Shown: positions 1 through 9,800, counted from the first letter of the stretch. The stretch is 35,424 bases of DNA from Akkermansia muciniphila (GCA_943333275.1 CALQSQ010000058.1:1-35424), one strand, 5' to 3'. Translations and numbers: made by a program. Notes: generated by a model from the sequence alone, not told the origin.

Positions 1-2
1 CC

Positions 3-947
3 GGAATGATCACCAGACTGGGACAGCAGACCATTGCCATCATGATCTCAGGCAGTGTCCTGATTCTGCTCCAGAGTAAAAATGCTCTGCACGGCATGGT
101 GCATAAAATTGGCGAAAATGACCTGCGTGAGATTGGACGCCTCGTCCTTGTTGGTCTGGTCATCCTGCCCGCGCTGCCGAACCGCGAGATGGGTTTTTTC
201 AACGTCCTCAATCCCTTCTCCACCTGGCTCATGGTGGTCCTCATCGTCGGGATTAGTCTGGCCGCCTATCTGGCCGGCAAATTCCTTGGTGGTGGCAAAG
301 GACCGTTCCTCGCCGGGGTGATTGGCGGCCTGATCTCCAGCACCGCGACCACCATGGCACTGGCGCGGCGCAGTCGGAACCCGGCAGCTTGTGGTATCAG
401 CCTTGCGGCGATTACCCTGATCGCCTCGTCCGTGGTGTTTGTCAGAGTCATTGTGGAAATAGCCATGGTGGCACCCTCGCATTTCCTGCAGATGTTCCCT
501 CCCCTGCTGACGATGTTGATTTGGTTTGTCGGAGTGGCCCTTGTCGTGCATCACATTGCCCGAAAATCCCCCACTCGCAGCGAAGATGAACAGCCTCCCT
601 CCGGCCTTGGCAGCGCCATCCTCTTTGGGCTTCTCTATGCCATTGTGCTCCTCGCGGTGGCCGCGGCACGGGCTTATTTTGGGACGACCGGTCTCTATGT
701 CGCTTCAGTGATCTCCGGTCTGACCGACATGGATGCCATTACCCTCTCAACCGCCAATCTGGTCAACACCGCGCATCTCGATACCAATACCGCATGGCGC
801 ATGATCCTTCTTGCAGGGCTGGCCAATGTGTTCTTTAAAATTGCCCTTGCCGCAATGCTTGGTGCGAGAGCCTTCATTCTTCCCATACTTCTCGGATTGG
901 GTTCGGCCCTGCTGGGAGGATCGGCCATTTTACTGCTCTGGCCTTGA
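3..947 (+). CDS. MgtC/SapB family membrane protein, DUF4010 part (5' truncated by window)
   Basis: The frame is open from base 3, so the true start lies before the window; the ATG at position 6 is probably internal. The visible 313 residues are strongly hydrophobic with about eight or more membrane segments. They resemble the C-terminal DUF4010 part of long MgtC/SapB-family proteins, with an LPNREMGFFNVLNPFSTW-type loop near residues 57-74 and a GGLISSTATTMALARRSR stretch near residues 107-124. Full-length members are roughly 400 residues or more, so the missing N-terminus should hold the MgtC domain. Its substrate is unknown; MgtC relatives are linked to magnesium stress and ATPase control, but this subfamily is poorly characterised. 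The next gene lies 156 bases downstream with its own promoter, so this appears to end its transcription unit. Family assignment is fairly sure, function is not. Confidence 0.75.
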   Translation, partial: GMITRLGQQTIAIMISGSVLILLQSKNALHGMVHKIGENDLREIGRLVLVGLVILPALPNREMGFFNVLNPFSTWLMVVLIVGISLAAYLAGKFLGGGKGPFLAGVIGGLISSTATTMALARRSRNPAACGISLAAITLIASSVVFVRVIVEIAMVAPSHFLQMFPPLLTMLIWFVGVALVVHHIARKSPTRSEDEQPPSGLGSAILFGLLYAIVLLAVAAARAYFGTTGLYVASVISGLTDMDAITLSTANLVNTAHLDTNTAWRMILLAGLANVFFKIALAAMLGARAFILPILLGLGSALLGGSAILLLWP

Positions 948-1029
948 CCATTTCCGAACCAAGCGAGGGAAGACTCCAACTGAAGGCATGGCCCGCGCGG
1001 AAATTTTGGCTTTAATATCGTCGGAAAGA

Positions 1030-1058
1030 TTGACGGAATCTGGTCGGTCGGATAGAAT
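1030..1058 (+). promoter_or_regulatory. Sigma70-type promoter of the YbaK-like gene
   Basis: TTGACG at 1030-1035 and TAGAAT at 1053-1058 are separated by 17 bases. They match the consensus at five of six positions each, with optimal spacing. Transcription would begin near 1065 and give a leader of about 39 bases before the ATG at 1104. The site sits in the only sizeable gap between the DUF4010 gene and the deacylase gene. Confidence 0.65.
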
Positions 1059-1103
1059 GGCGTTGCCGATTCAAATTCAACCCTAGAAAGCGAGATTCGT
1101 GTC

Positions 1104-1565
1104 ATGCCTGCGTCTACACTCAAACAGTTTCTGGACCGTCACAAAATCAGGTATGTCGCCATCCGACATTCGGTGGCCTACACCACTCAGGAAGTCGCCG
1201 AGTCGGCACACATTCCCGGGCGAATTATGGCGAAGACGGTCATCCTGGAAATAGATGGGGAAATGGCCATGGCGGTGCTGCCTTCCTTTCAACGTATCCT
1301 AATCGAGGACCTATGCGAAATAGCCGGCACGGATGATGTGAGGATCGTCCACGAAGCAGAATTCAAGGGGCATTTCCCGGATTGCGAACCCGGGGCCATG
1401 CCTCCATTCGGCAACCTCTACGGTCTGCCCGTCTATCTCTCTCCAGATCTCGCCGATGAAAGCGAGATCGCTTTCAATGCGGGATCCCACACCGAGGTCA
1501 TCCGCATGCTTTTTCACGATTACGACCTGCTGGTGAGGCCCCACGTCGTCCGTTTCGCCGCCTGA
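1104..1565 (+). CDS. YbaK/EbsC-type aminoacyl-tRNA deacylase domain protein
   Basis: This 153-residue protein is a single YbaK/ProRS-associated domain. Family members hydrolyse mischarged tRNAs in trans, for example Cys-tRNA(Pro) or Ala-tRNA(Pro). Visible signatures are an N-terminal helix with LKQFLDRHKIRY (residues 6-17), the conserved lysine in GRIMAKTVIL (K44), an LP-F turn near residue 68, the FPDCEPGAMPPFG block near residues 116-128 and NAGSHTEVIRM near the C-terminus. The length fits a free-standing member. The N-terminus resembles the group often annotated as YbaK/prolyl-tRNA synthetase associated, and the exact tRNA substrate cannot be read from sequence. It has its own promoter and is cytosolic. 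A weak hairpin followed by a T-rich run lies just after the stop. Confidence 0.85.
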   Translation: MPASTLKQFLDRHKIRYVAIRHSVAYTTQEVAESAHIPGRIMAKTVILEIDGEMAMAVLPSFQRILIEDLCEIAGTDDVRIVHEAEFKGHFPDCEPGAMPPFGNLYGLPVYLSPDLADESEIAFNAGSHTEVIRMLFHDYDLLVRPHVVRFAA

Positions 1566-1567
1566 GA

Positions 1568-1601
1568 TCTGACAACGGTTCAGACACGCATTCTTTTTCT
1601 T
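1568..1601 (+). terminator. Weak candidate terminator after the YbaK-like gene
   Basis: A 5-bp inverted repeat (TCTGA at 1568-1572, TCAGA at 1580-1584, 7-base loop) is followed six bases later by a T-rich run at 1591-1601. The stem is short and the T-run is displaced. It is at best a partial terminator separating the deacylase gene from the DUF1549 gene. Confidence 0.25.
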
Positions 1602-1616
1602 GTCGTCTGGGCACGG

Positions 1617-3827
1617 TTGGCTCCATGGTGGCGATATTCCGTCGTGATAATTCTTCGTTTCATCCCAGGTCTGAATGCCTTCAGCCTGCTGTTGGTTGCC
1701 GCCTGCCATTTGCGCAGCGCGGAAGTTATCGCTGTTTCGGAAGCCGGGCGCTCCGCTCAAAAAATGGCAGTGCGCCAGACGGGGACGATCACGGACGAAG
1801 ACAGGAAATGGTGGGCATTTCAGCCGCTTGCCAATGTCGAACCACCGTTGGTTTATGACAACGGCTGGTGCCGCAATGAGATCGACCGCTTCGTATTTCA
1901 GAAACTCGCCGACCATGGCCTGCAATCCGCTCCCATGGCAGAAGCCGGACAGCTGGTTCGAAGGATTTACCACACCATGACCGGCCTTCCGCCAACACCG
2001 GAGGAACTCGATGCCTTCCAGCTCGCCGCGCAATCCGGCCAGCCAGTCGCTGCGGCTGCACTCTGCGACGCCCTGCTCGCCAGCCCGCGCTACGGAGAGC
2101 ATTGGGCCCGGCACTGGCTGGACCTCGTGCGCTACGCCGAGAGCGATGGCTACAAAAGCGACGACTACCGGCCAAACGCCTGGCGCTATCGCGATTATGT
2201 CATCGCGTCACTGATTGCAGACAAGCCCTACGATCGCTTCGTGCAGGAGCAACTGGCCGGCGACGAACTTTTTCCGGATGACCTCGACGCGCGCACCGCC
2301 ACCGGCTTCCTGCGCCATGGCATCTACGAATACAACAATCGCGATGTCGCCAGTCAGTGGACCAACATGCTAAACGAAGTGACGGATGTGACCGCCGATG
2401 TCTTTCTGGGGCTGGGCATGCAATGCGCGCGCTGCCACGATCATAAATTCGATCCCATTCTTCAGCGCGACTATTACCGCCTGCAGGCGTTCTTCGCCCC
2501 GCTGCGACTGCGCGATGATTTCAAACTTGCCACTCCATCTCAGTCTGCGGATTACGAAGCTAAGCTGAGGACCTGGGAGGAATCCACCCGCGAACTGCGA
2601 GGGCAGATCGCCAGCATCGAGGAACCCGCCAAAGTGAAGGTGGCGGATGAGGCCATTTCGAAATTTCCCCAAGAAATCCAGACCGTGCTCCGCAAACCCC
2701 TCGCGGAACGCAACCCCTGGGAAAAGCAAATCGCGGAACTCGCCTTTCGCCAGGTGATTTATGAATGGGATCACCTCGTGAACCACCTCCCAGCTGCGGA
2801 CCGGGAGCGCTATGTGAACCTGCAAAAACAATTCGCCTGCTTTGCAAACGACAAGCCTGCCGCTTTGCCTGGTGTCCCCTGTGTGAGCGATATTGGCACG
2901 ACCGCACCCGGGGTGACGATTCCGAAAAAGGCGGACCAAGGGGAGATTGAACCGGGCTATTTGACGGTGCTCGACACCGAAACCGCAAGGATCGAACCCA
3001 GGCCCTCCTCGACCGGAAGGCGTGCGGCGCTCGCGAAGTGGATCACACGACCGGACAATCCACTCACCGCGAGGGTCATCGTCAATCGCGTCTGGCACTA
3101 CCATTTCGGCCGCGGACTCGTCGCGACCACCAGCGATTTCGGCAAACTGGGCGGACCGCCGTCCCATCCGGAACTCCTCGACTGGCTGGCAGGCCGCTTC
3201 ATCGCCGATGGCTGGAGCCTGAAGAAACTTCACAGGCTCATCCTTACTTCGGCCACTTACCAGCAGGCAACGCCACCGCAGCCAACCACCGCAGATTCCG
3301 AAAACAAATTTCCCTGCCGCCCGACCACCCGGCGATTGGATGCGGAACAGATCCGCGATGCCATCCTCCTCATCAGCGGAGAACTCAAAACCGAGGCCGG
3401 TGGCCCCAGCGTGGACTGGCGCGAACCACGCCGCAGCGTCTATACAAAAGTTCTGCGCAACACCCACGATCCCCTGCTCGAAGCCTTCGATGCTCCCGAA
3501 AGTTTCTCGTGCGTCGCGGAACGCAATGTCACCACCACCCCCACGCAGTCGCTGCTCATGATCAATCACGACTGGCCGGTTCAGCGCGCAAGGGCCTTCG
3601 CCAACCGGCTGCTGCGCGAATGCCCCTCCGATGATATCGGGAGGATAATATTGGCCTATAGGCTGGTGTTTGGTCGGATGCCATCGGACGCAGAAACCGG
3701 GGACGCACTTGGGTTTCTGGAACGCCAGTCCGCCTTGTGCCCGCCGGATCAGGATGCGCGTGTCACGGCTCTTGCCGATTTTTGCCATGTCCTTCTCAAT
3801 TCGAACGAATTTATCTACCTCGATTGA
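1617..3827 (+). CDS. DUF1549/DUF1553 (PSCyt2-PSD1) protein, probable lipoprotein
   Basis: This is a 736-residue exported protein of a family abundant in Planctomycetes and Verrucomicrobia. The segment ending LLLVAAC (cysteine 30) looks like a type II signal peptide with a lipobox. The WWAFQPL motif (residues 65-71) opens the mature domain. DUF1549 follows with the heme-type motif CARCH at residues 270-274 and the usual DHKFDPILQRDYY continuation. DUF1553 covers roughly residues 465-735, with NPLTARVIVNRVWHYHFGRG and an FGKLGGPPSHPELLDWLA block. The N-terminal PSCyt1 cytochrome domain found in many relatives is absent, so only one CxxCH is present. The start is uncertain: a TTG at 1617 is used here, but a GTG at 1644 also keeps the signal peptide. 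The stop is one base before the DUF1501 start, the standard pairing. Function is unknown; a redox or degradative surface role is inferred. Confidence 0.88.
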   Translation: MAPWWRYSVVIILRFIPGLNAFSLLLVAACHLRSAEVIAVSEAGRSAQKMAVRQTGTITDEDRKWWAFQPLANVEPPLVYDNGWCRNEIDRFVFQKLADHGLQSAPMAEAGQLVRRIYHTMTGLPPTPEELDAFQLAAQSGQPVAAAALCDALLASPRYGEHWARHWLDLVRYAESDGYKSDDYRPNAWRYRDYVIASLIADKPYDRFVQEQLAGDELFPDDLDARTATGFLRHGIYEYNNRDVASQWTNMLNEVTDVTADVFLGLGMQCARCHDHKFDPILQRDYYRLQAFFAPLRLRDDFKLATPSQSADYEAKLRTWEESTRELRGQIASIEEPAKVKVADEAISKFPQEIQTVLRKPLAERNPWEKQIAELAFRQVIYEWDHLVNHLPAADRERYVNLQKQFACFANDKPAALPGVPCVSDIGTTAPGVTIPKKADQGEIEPGYLTVLDTETARIEPRPSSTGRRAALAKWITRPDNPLTARVIVNRVWHYHFGRGLVATTSDFGKLGGPPSHPELLDWLAGRFIADGWSLKKLHRLILTSATYQQATPPQPTTADSENKFPCRPTTRRLDAEQIRDAILLISGELKTEAGGPSVDWREPRRSVYTKVLRNTHDPLLEAFDAPESFSCVAERNVTTTPTQSLLMINHDWPVQRARAFANRLLRECPSDDIGRIILAYRLVFGRMPSDAETGDALGFLERQSALCPPDQDARVTALADFCHVLLNSNEFIYLD

Positions 3828-3828
3828 A

Positions 3829-5247
3829 ATGCTGACACCCCACCACGAATTCACCACCACACGCCGCGATTTCCTCAGTCGTGCCGGCGGAGGATTTGGC
3901 GCGCTGGCGCTCGCCCACCTGATGGCGGGCCAGGGCCTGGGCTCAGCCTCCAGCGATGTAGCGCCGCCCCGCCAGCGGCATTTCCCCTCGAAAGCAAAAA
4001 ATGTGATCTTCCTGTTCATGGAGGGAGGTCCGTCGCATCTCGATACATTCGATCCCAAACCCGCGCTGCTGGAACTGGCAGGCAAGCCGATCCCGCCCAG
4101 CTTCAAGCCCGTCATTACCGCGATGGGTGAGTTCCATTCCCCGATCCTACCAAGCAAGCGGGCATGGAAACAGCATGGCCAAAGCGGATTGTGGGTGAGT
4201 GACTGGCTGCCGCACATTGCGGAGTGTGCCGACGATCTCGCGGTCATCCGCTCGTGCTGGGCCGATGGCATCAACCACTCCTCCGGCGTCTGCCAGATGA
4301 ACACCAGTTCGATTCTGGCCGGCCGGCCATCGCTTGGCGCATGGACAAGTTATGGATTGGGCACGGAAAATGAAAATCTCCCTGCATTTGTCGTCATGCA
4401 GGACAATCCCTCCAGCGTGATCAACGGTCCGCGAAACTGGGGAAGCGGATTCATGCCCGCAGTCTATCAGGGCACCCGCTTGACGGCGGACGCCACGCCC
4501 ATTGCCAACCTCAACCCACCCGCTGGCGTGTCCGATACCCGGCAAAGGGCAAAACTAGATTTTCTCAACGCCTTGAATCGCGCCCATGCCAGCACGCATG
4601 CCCAAAGCGAACTCGAGGCGCGTATCGCCAGCTACGAACTGGCCTTTCGCATGCAGGCGCAGGCACCGGAAGCGGTCGATCTGACGAGGGAGACCGAGGC
4701 CACAAAACAGCTCTATGGCATTGAGGAAAAGGAAACCGCGGAATTCGGCCGCATGTGCCTGCTGTCCCGCCGACTCGTCGAGCGCGGCGTTCGTTTCGTG
4801 CAACTCTACAGCGGCGCCGGCAGCAAATGGGATGCCCACGCAAACATTGAGGACAATCATTCGAAGCTGTGCCGGGGAACGGACAAACCCATTGCAGGAT
4901 TGCTGAAGGATTTGAAATCGCGCGGTTTGCTGGAAAGCACCCTCGTGGTCTGGGGCGGTGAATTCGGTCGCACCCCCATGAGTGAAAAAGGAGACGGCCG
5001 TGACCACAACCCCACGGGATTCACCATGTGGATGGCGGGAGGCGGCGTTCGCGGCGGCCAGGTGATCGGTTCCACCGACGAAGTGGGACTCCACGCCGTG
5101 GACGAGCGCATGCATGTCCACGATCTCCATGCCACCATCCTCTGGTTGATGGGTCTCGACAACATGGGCCTGGTTTATAATTACAAGGGCCGTCCTGAGC
5201 GCCCCACCATCAACGAAGGCCAGGCTTATACTGGAATCATTGGGTAG
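3829..5247 (+). CDS. DUF1501 protein, Tat-exported, partner of the DUF1549/DUF1553 gene
   Basis: I chose the ATG at 3829, one base after the upstream stop, giving 472 residues. A longer in-frame opening exists but would overlap the upstream gene by about 160 bases. The N-terminus carries a twin-arginine signal (TTRRDFLSRAGGGFGALALAHL, residues 9 onward), indicating folded export, often with a metal cofactor. The fold is related to the alkaline phosphatase/sulfatase superfamily: an FLFMEGGPSHLDTFDPKP block near residues 60-77, WGGEFGRTP near residue 379 and a DHNP motif followed by MAGGGVRGG near residues 395-410. These supply the likely metal-binding Asp and His residues. The classical sulfatase Cys/Ser nucleophile motif is not evident. 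Tight coupling to the upstream gene suggests the two proteins act together outside the cytoplasm. Confidence 0.9.
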   Translation: MLTPHHEFTTTRRDFLSRAGGGFGALALAHLMAGQGLGSASSDVAPPRQRHFPSKAKNVIFLFMEGGPSHLDTFDPKPALLELAGKPIPPSFKPVITAMGEFHSPILPSKRAWKQHGQSGLWVSDWLPHIAECADDLAVIRSCWADGINHSSGVCQMNTSSILAGRPSLGAWTSYGLGTENENLPAFVVMQDNPSSVINGPRNWGSGFMPAVYQGTRLTADATPIANLNPPAGVSDTRQRAKLDFLNALNRAHASTHAQSELEARIASYELAFRMQAQAPEAVDLTRETEATKQLYGIEEKETAEFGRMCLLSRRLVERGVRFVQLYSGAGSKWDAHANIEDNHSKLCRGTDKPIAGLLKDLKSRGLLESTLVVWGGEFGRTPMSEKGDGRDHNPTGFTMWMAGGGVRGGQVIGSTDEVGLHAVDERMHVHDLHATILWLMGLDNMGLVYNYKGRPERPTINEGQAYTGIIG

Positions 5248-5379
5248 AAGAAGGCCCGCGTCGTGAACCCTGGGCGATACATTGTTTTTGGCATGGGTTT
5301 CGTTTCCCGAACAATCGGTTCTAAATCAGGCATCCACGTGCCATCCTCAGGCGTTTCCTGATTGTTGTCCCTTCTATTT

Positions 5380-5922
5380 ATGAAATCCCGTCTCCTCATT
5401 TTAGCCGCACTCCTCATGATCGCTGCAATCCTTCATTCCATCTTTGGCACCGCCGTCGCCGGCGAAGGCGAAAAGGTCAACTATGACGCCCCTGTAGTCT
5501 CAGGTGTGAATCAGGACGGAGCCACGGTGAACTTCGCCGATGTCTACAAGAAGGGCCCGACTGTGGTGTTCTTTTACCCCAAAGCGGGCACTCCCGGCTG
5601 CACCAAACAGGCCTGCTCCCTGCGCGATGCCTTTGCGGATCTCAGCAAGCAGGGTGTGCAGGTCCTCGGCGTTTCCTTCGACAAGCCCGAGGATCAGAAA
5701 AAATTCAAAGCTGAACAGAAGCTTCCCTTTGATCTGATTGCCGACCCCGAAGGCAAGGTCGTGGCAGCGTTCAAGGTCGATAAAATGCTCAAGGGCCTGC
5801 TTTCCCTGGCCTCGCGGCAGTGTTTCCTGATCAAGGATGGGAAGGTCGTCTGGCACGATGCCAAGGCCTCCACTGCGGAACAGGCCGCCGACATCAAACG
5901 CGTGCTCGCGGAACTGAAATAG
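5380..5922 (+). CDS. Secreted Bcp/PrxQ-type peroxiredoxin
   Basis: This is a thiol peroxidase of the AhpC/TSA superfamily, Bcp/PrxQ branch, that reduces peroxides. The signature GTPGCTKQACSLRD gives the peroxidatic cysteine at residue 74 and a candidate resolving cysteine five residues later (C79), the atypical two-cysteine arrangement. The ATG at 5380 is preferred over an in-frame TTG at 5362. It gives 180 residues starting MKSRLLILAALLM, a hydrophobic N-terminus ending near AVAGEG that looks like a signal peptide or anchor. Most Bcp proteins are cytosolic, so an exported form in a run of exported redox proteins is notable. It would need an extracytoplasmic reductant, and none is encoded nearby. 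A third cysteine lies in the SRQCFLIKDG segment. The next gene follows after 38 bases that hold a strong inverted repeat. Confidence 0.88.
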   Translation: MKSRLLILAALLMIAAILHSIFGTAVAGEGEKVNYDAPVVSGVNQDGATVNFADVYKKGPTVVFFYPKAGTPGCTKQACSLRDAFADLSKQGVQVLGVSFDKPEDQKKFKAEQKLPFDLIADPEGKVVAAFKVDKMLKGLLSLASRQCFLIKDGKVVWHDAKASTAEQAADIKRVLAELK

Positions 5923-5927
5923 TTCCC

Positions 5928-5960
5928 AAGATGGCGAATCTGTGATTTGCTCGCCATCTT
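5928..5960 (+). repeat. Perfect 10-bp inverted repeat abutting the hydrolase start codon
   Basis: AAGATGGCGA at 5928-5937 and TCGCCATCTT at 5951-5960 are perfect reverse complements around a 13-base loop. The right arm ends at the base before the ATG at 5961. No Shine-Dalgarno sequence lies outside the structure. It could be an attenuating or terminating hairpin without a U-tract, a translational block on the hydrolase, or an operator. Confidence 0.6.
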
Positions 5961-6827
5961 ATGAAATCCATCCTGCTCCCGCTTCTCGCCATCCTTTCCT
6001 CAGCCACCGCTGCGGATCTCGTTATTCCGGACAATCTCACGTTCGAACGAAATGTTGAGTTTTCAAATGCTGCCGACCAGCATTTGCAGTTGAACATCGC
6101 CAAGCCAAAAAATGCCACCGGACTCCTGCCAGCCATCCTGTGCATTCATGGGGGTGGCTTTCGTGCAGGCACTCGCGAGGGATACGATGGCCTCTGCCTG
6201 AAACTCGCCGGGAATGGTTACGTGGCGGCCACGATGACGTATCGCCTGGCTCCTGCTTTCCAATACCCGGCGGCGGTCCTCGACTGCAAAGCCGCCGTGC
6301 GCTGGCTCCGCGCCAATGCTGCCAAGCTGGGGATCGATCCGAAGCGGATCGGTGTCACCGGCGGATCGGCCGGCGGACATCTCGTGCAGTTCTTAGGCGT
6401 GACCCAGGGCGTGAAGGAATTCGATGTCGGGGAGAATCTGGACCAGTCCAGCGATGTCACCTGCGTGGTGAATTTCTATGGTCCGAGCGATTTTACAAAA
6501 TCCTACGGCAAAAGCGTTGATGCTGCGGAAGTGCTGCCGCTCTTTTTCGGTGGCGCGCTCGACACCAAGCTCAAGGAACACATCCACGGAAGTCCCCTCT
6601 ACTGGGTGACTCCGAATGCCTCCCCCACCCTGATAGTCCACGGAACCGAGGACAAATACGTTGCCTATGAGCAGGCGGGTTGGATGGTGGATAAATTGAA
6701 GGCCGCCCAGGTTGAGGTGGAACTGCTGACTATGCAGGGCGCGGGCCATGGCTTCAGCGGTGCCGACGCGGAGAAAGCCGATGCCGCCATGCTGACCTTC
6801 TTTGACAAGCATCTCAAGCCGCATTGA
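5961..6827 (+). CDS. Secreted alpha/beta hydrolase (BD-FAE / esterase-lipase type)
   Basis: This 288-residue carboxylic-ester hydrolase is of the kind often found as acetyl- or feruloyl-esterase-like enzymes. A signal peptide spans residues 1 to about 18 (MKSILLPLLAILSSATAA). The oxyanion-hole motif HGGGF lies near residues 61-65. The nucleophile elbow GGSAGG places the serine at residue 136; the acid is D231 in HGTEDKY and the histidine H263 in GAGHGFSG, so the triad is complete. The segment YRLAPAFQYPAAVLDCKAAVRWLR is typical of this group. It sits between the exported peroxiredoxin and the large fusion gene. Its start codon abuts an inverted repeat, which may limit its translation. The substrate is unknown; a plant or algal polysaccharide ester is plausible but inferred. 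Confidence 0.88.
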   Translation: MKSILLPLLAILSSATAADLVIPDNLTFERNVEFSNAADQHLQLNIAKPKNATGLLPAILCIHGGGFRAGTREGYDGLCLKLAGNGYVAATMTYRLAPAFQYPAAVLDCKAAVRWLRANAAKLGIDPKRIGVTGGSAGGHLVQFLGVTQGVKEFDVGENLDQSSDVTCVVNFYGPSDFTKSYGKSVDAAEVLPLFFGGALDTKLKEHIHGSPLYWVTPNASPTLIVHGTEDKYVAYEQAGWMVDKLKAAQVEVELLTMQGAGHGFSGADAEKADAAMLTFFDKHLKPH

Positions 6828-6850
6828 GGCCCGTCATCTTTTCATTTCCC

Positions 6851-9800
6851 ATGACCAGGATCCGCTTCGTCGCCGTTCTGCTTGTCGCCTTTTCCTGTGA
6901 GGTCAAAGCCGGCATCTTCAAATTCGAAATCCATCCGAACGATCACATTTGCTTCATCGGCAATAGCCTGGCCGCTCGCATGAGCCTGCCAGGGTGCAAT
7001 CACTTCGAGGCGCTGCTCCATCTGCGATTTCCGAAGCACAACCTGGTGGTGAGAAACCTGGCCTGGCCAGCCGATGAAGTGGCGTTGCGACCCCGCGCCG
7101 GAGGGTTCGGCACCCCCGATGAGCAACTGTCGTTCTGCAAAGCAGATGTCGTCATGGCCTTCTTCGGTTTTAACGAATCGTTTAAGGGGCCGGAGGGTCT
7201 GGAAGAATTCAAAACGGATCTGGATGCCTGGATCGTCCACACGCAGCAACAGAACTACAGCGGCAGGGGCTCGCCGAGGATCGTGCTGGTGTCGCCGATT
7301 GCGGCTGAATATATCGATGATCCGAATCTTCCCGATTTCAAAAAACTGAACGAAAATTTGGATCATTACACAAAGGCGATGGAGGAAGTGTCCACGCGGC
7401 ATGGTGTGTCCTTTGGGAACTTGTTCCAGGAGTCTTTGCGCCTGCACAAAACATTATTTGAGATTTCCGGGTTAGACACCTCTTCGCATCTAACAATCAA
7501 TGGCGTTCATATCGTAAGTCCCCAAAGAATCCGCAGTCACCATGGTGGGGATATAGGTTTAGCCGACTTGATTGACCGTGCCCTATACGGATTGGAAAAA
7601 GGTGATGGCGTGCGAATTCTAGGTGTGGATCTTGATGAGAAACTCCTAAATCCCCTTCTCACAGCCATCGCCGACAAAAACTTCCACTGGTATCACCGCC
7701 ACCGCATCGTTGACAGCTACTATGTGTATGGCGGACGCGCCGATTTGAAATTTGCCGATGGCGACCAGACGAACCGTGATGTCATGCAGCGCGAACGCGA
7801 AATCCTGGACGTCAAAGTCGCGAATCGCGACCAGCGCATCTGGGACATTGCCAGCGGCAAGCTCTCCTCACTCTCATCCTCCCCATCACTCCCAACTGTC
7901 GACGACTCCAACATCCCACCATTTCTGGAAGTAAAAACTTTCTTCGGCGGCGGTAAGAAAACGGATGCCGGACAAAACACCGGGATGACCAGCAAGACCG
8001 CCGAGCCTGATTTTATCAAATTTCTCAACACCGAGGAATCCAAAAAACACTTCAAGCTGGCCCCCGGTTACGCCATCGACTGCTTTGCCAGCGAGGAAAC
8101 GTTTCCCGACCTTGGTAACGCAGTCAGCATGGCTTTCGATACTCGCGGGCGCTTGTGGGTGTCCACGTTTCAGAGTTACCCGCAATGGCAGCCCGGCGGC
8201 GTAATGAATGACAAGATTCTCATTCTGGAGGACACCGATCACGACGGCAAAGCCGACCGCCAGATCACCTTTGCCGATGGCCTGCATCTGCCGATCAGTT
8301 TTCAATTTTACAACGGCGGCATCCTCGTCAGCCATCAACGCGAATTCCTGTTCCTGAAAGACACCAATGGTGAGGACAAGGCAGATCTTCGCGAACAGGT
8401 GCTCGATGGCTTCGATTCCGCCGACAGTCACCACGTCATTAATTCCTTCACTTACGGCCCCGGCGGCGACTTGTATTTCCAGGAGGGAACCTTCCAGCAT
8501 TCGCAGGTGGAGACACCCTGGGGGCCAGTGAGGTGTGTGGATGCGGGAACGTATCGCTACGAGCCGCGTTCACAAAAACTGGAGGTCGCTGTCAGTTACA
8601 AATATGCCAACCCTCACGGCATTGCCTTCGATTCGTGGGGGCAGCTTTTCATCAGTGATGCCAGCGGAGGGGCCAACTACTACGGGACGGCATTCAGCGG
8701 TTACCTCCCCTACCCGGAAAAGCACAACACCATGCAGCAGTGGTTCCCCAAACGGGTTCGCCCCACCAGCGGATGTGAATTTGTGTCCTCGAGTCATTTC
8801 CCTGATGAAGCTCAGGGCCGTTTCCTCCTGATCAATTGCATCGGCGTTCAGGGCATCCTCCAGCACGAAGTCAGGGAGGTGGGATCAGGATTCGAAGGCA
8901 AAGAAATCGAACCTCTGGTGCTCAGCGATGATCCCCTCTTCCGCCCCGTGGCCATGACCTTCGCCCCGGATGGCTCACTGTACGTCATCGATTGGGCCGA
9001 AGCCCTGATCGGACACATGCAATATTCCCTCCGCGATCCACTGCGCGATAAAACCCATGGCCGGATCTGGCGCATCACCTACCCGGAAAGACCGCTGGTC
9101 AGCGATCCAAAAATCGCCGGAGAATCCATTAAAACTCTCATCGGCCTGCTGACCACGCACGAAGATCGAACGCGCGAGCGAATTAAGCAGGAATTGAGCA
9201 CAAGGCCCTGGTTTGAAATCGGCGACTTGCTGAGAAGGATGCCATCATCCGATGGGCCACGCGAGGCGCTTGAGAAACTCTGGCTTCATCAATGGCACAA
9301 CCAACCCAACGAATCGCTGCTCAAGCAAGTCCTCCTCAGCCCCGAGCCCAAGGCCCGCGCCGCCGCCGTAAAAGTCCTCTGCGCCTGGCGGGAGTTCATC
9401 CCCGGAGCACTCGATCTATTACTCAAGGCCGCGACCGACGAGCATCCCCGGGTCAGACTTGAGGCCGTGCGCGCTGCAAGCTGGTTTGCATCCGATACAT
9501 CCTCCTTGCGTCGAAAGACTAAATCTTCCACCAGTTCTTCCCAACCCTCGTCGGTGAAGCCCGCAGACGTTGCCCTCGCCGTGCTGGATTATCCCATGGA
9601 CTATTACCTTGATTACACCCTCAGCGAAACCATGCGGGTCCTCGACGTGGATGTGAAATCGCTCAAGAACCCCAAGGCCATCGCCTACGTCGTGGATCGT
9701 CTCAGCAACGAGGAACTAGCCGCCGCCCCTGAGGTGGAGCCCATCCTCCAGGCGCGCGTCGAGCGGCAGGGATTTGATCCGTTGAAACGCGAGGCTGCCA

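Noticed and set aside
2370-4304. 644-codon open frame on the minus strand opposite the DUF1549 and DUF1501 genes
   Set aside because: It is a high-GC shadow of two well-supported genes on the plus strand, spans their junction and shows no family motif or signal sequence.
5288-5315. TTGGCA and AACAAT as a promoter upstream of the peroxiredoxin gene
   Set aside because: The 16-base spacing is acceptable but the -10 lacks the conserved first T. It was too weak to list, though some promoter in this 132-base gap is plausible.
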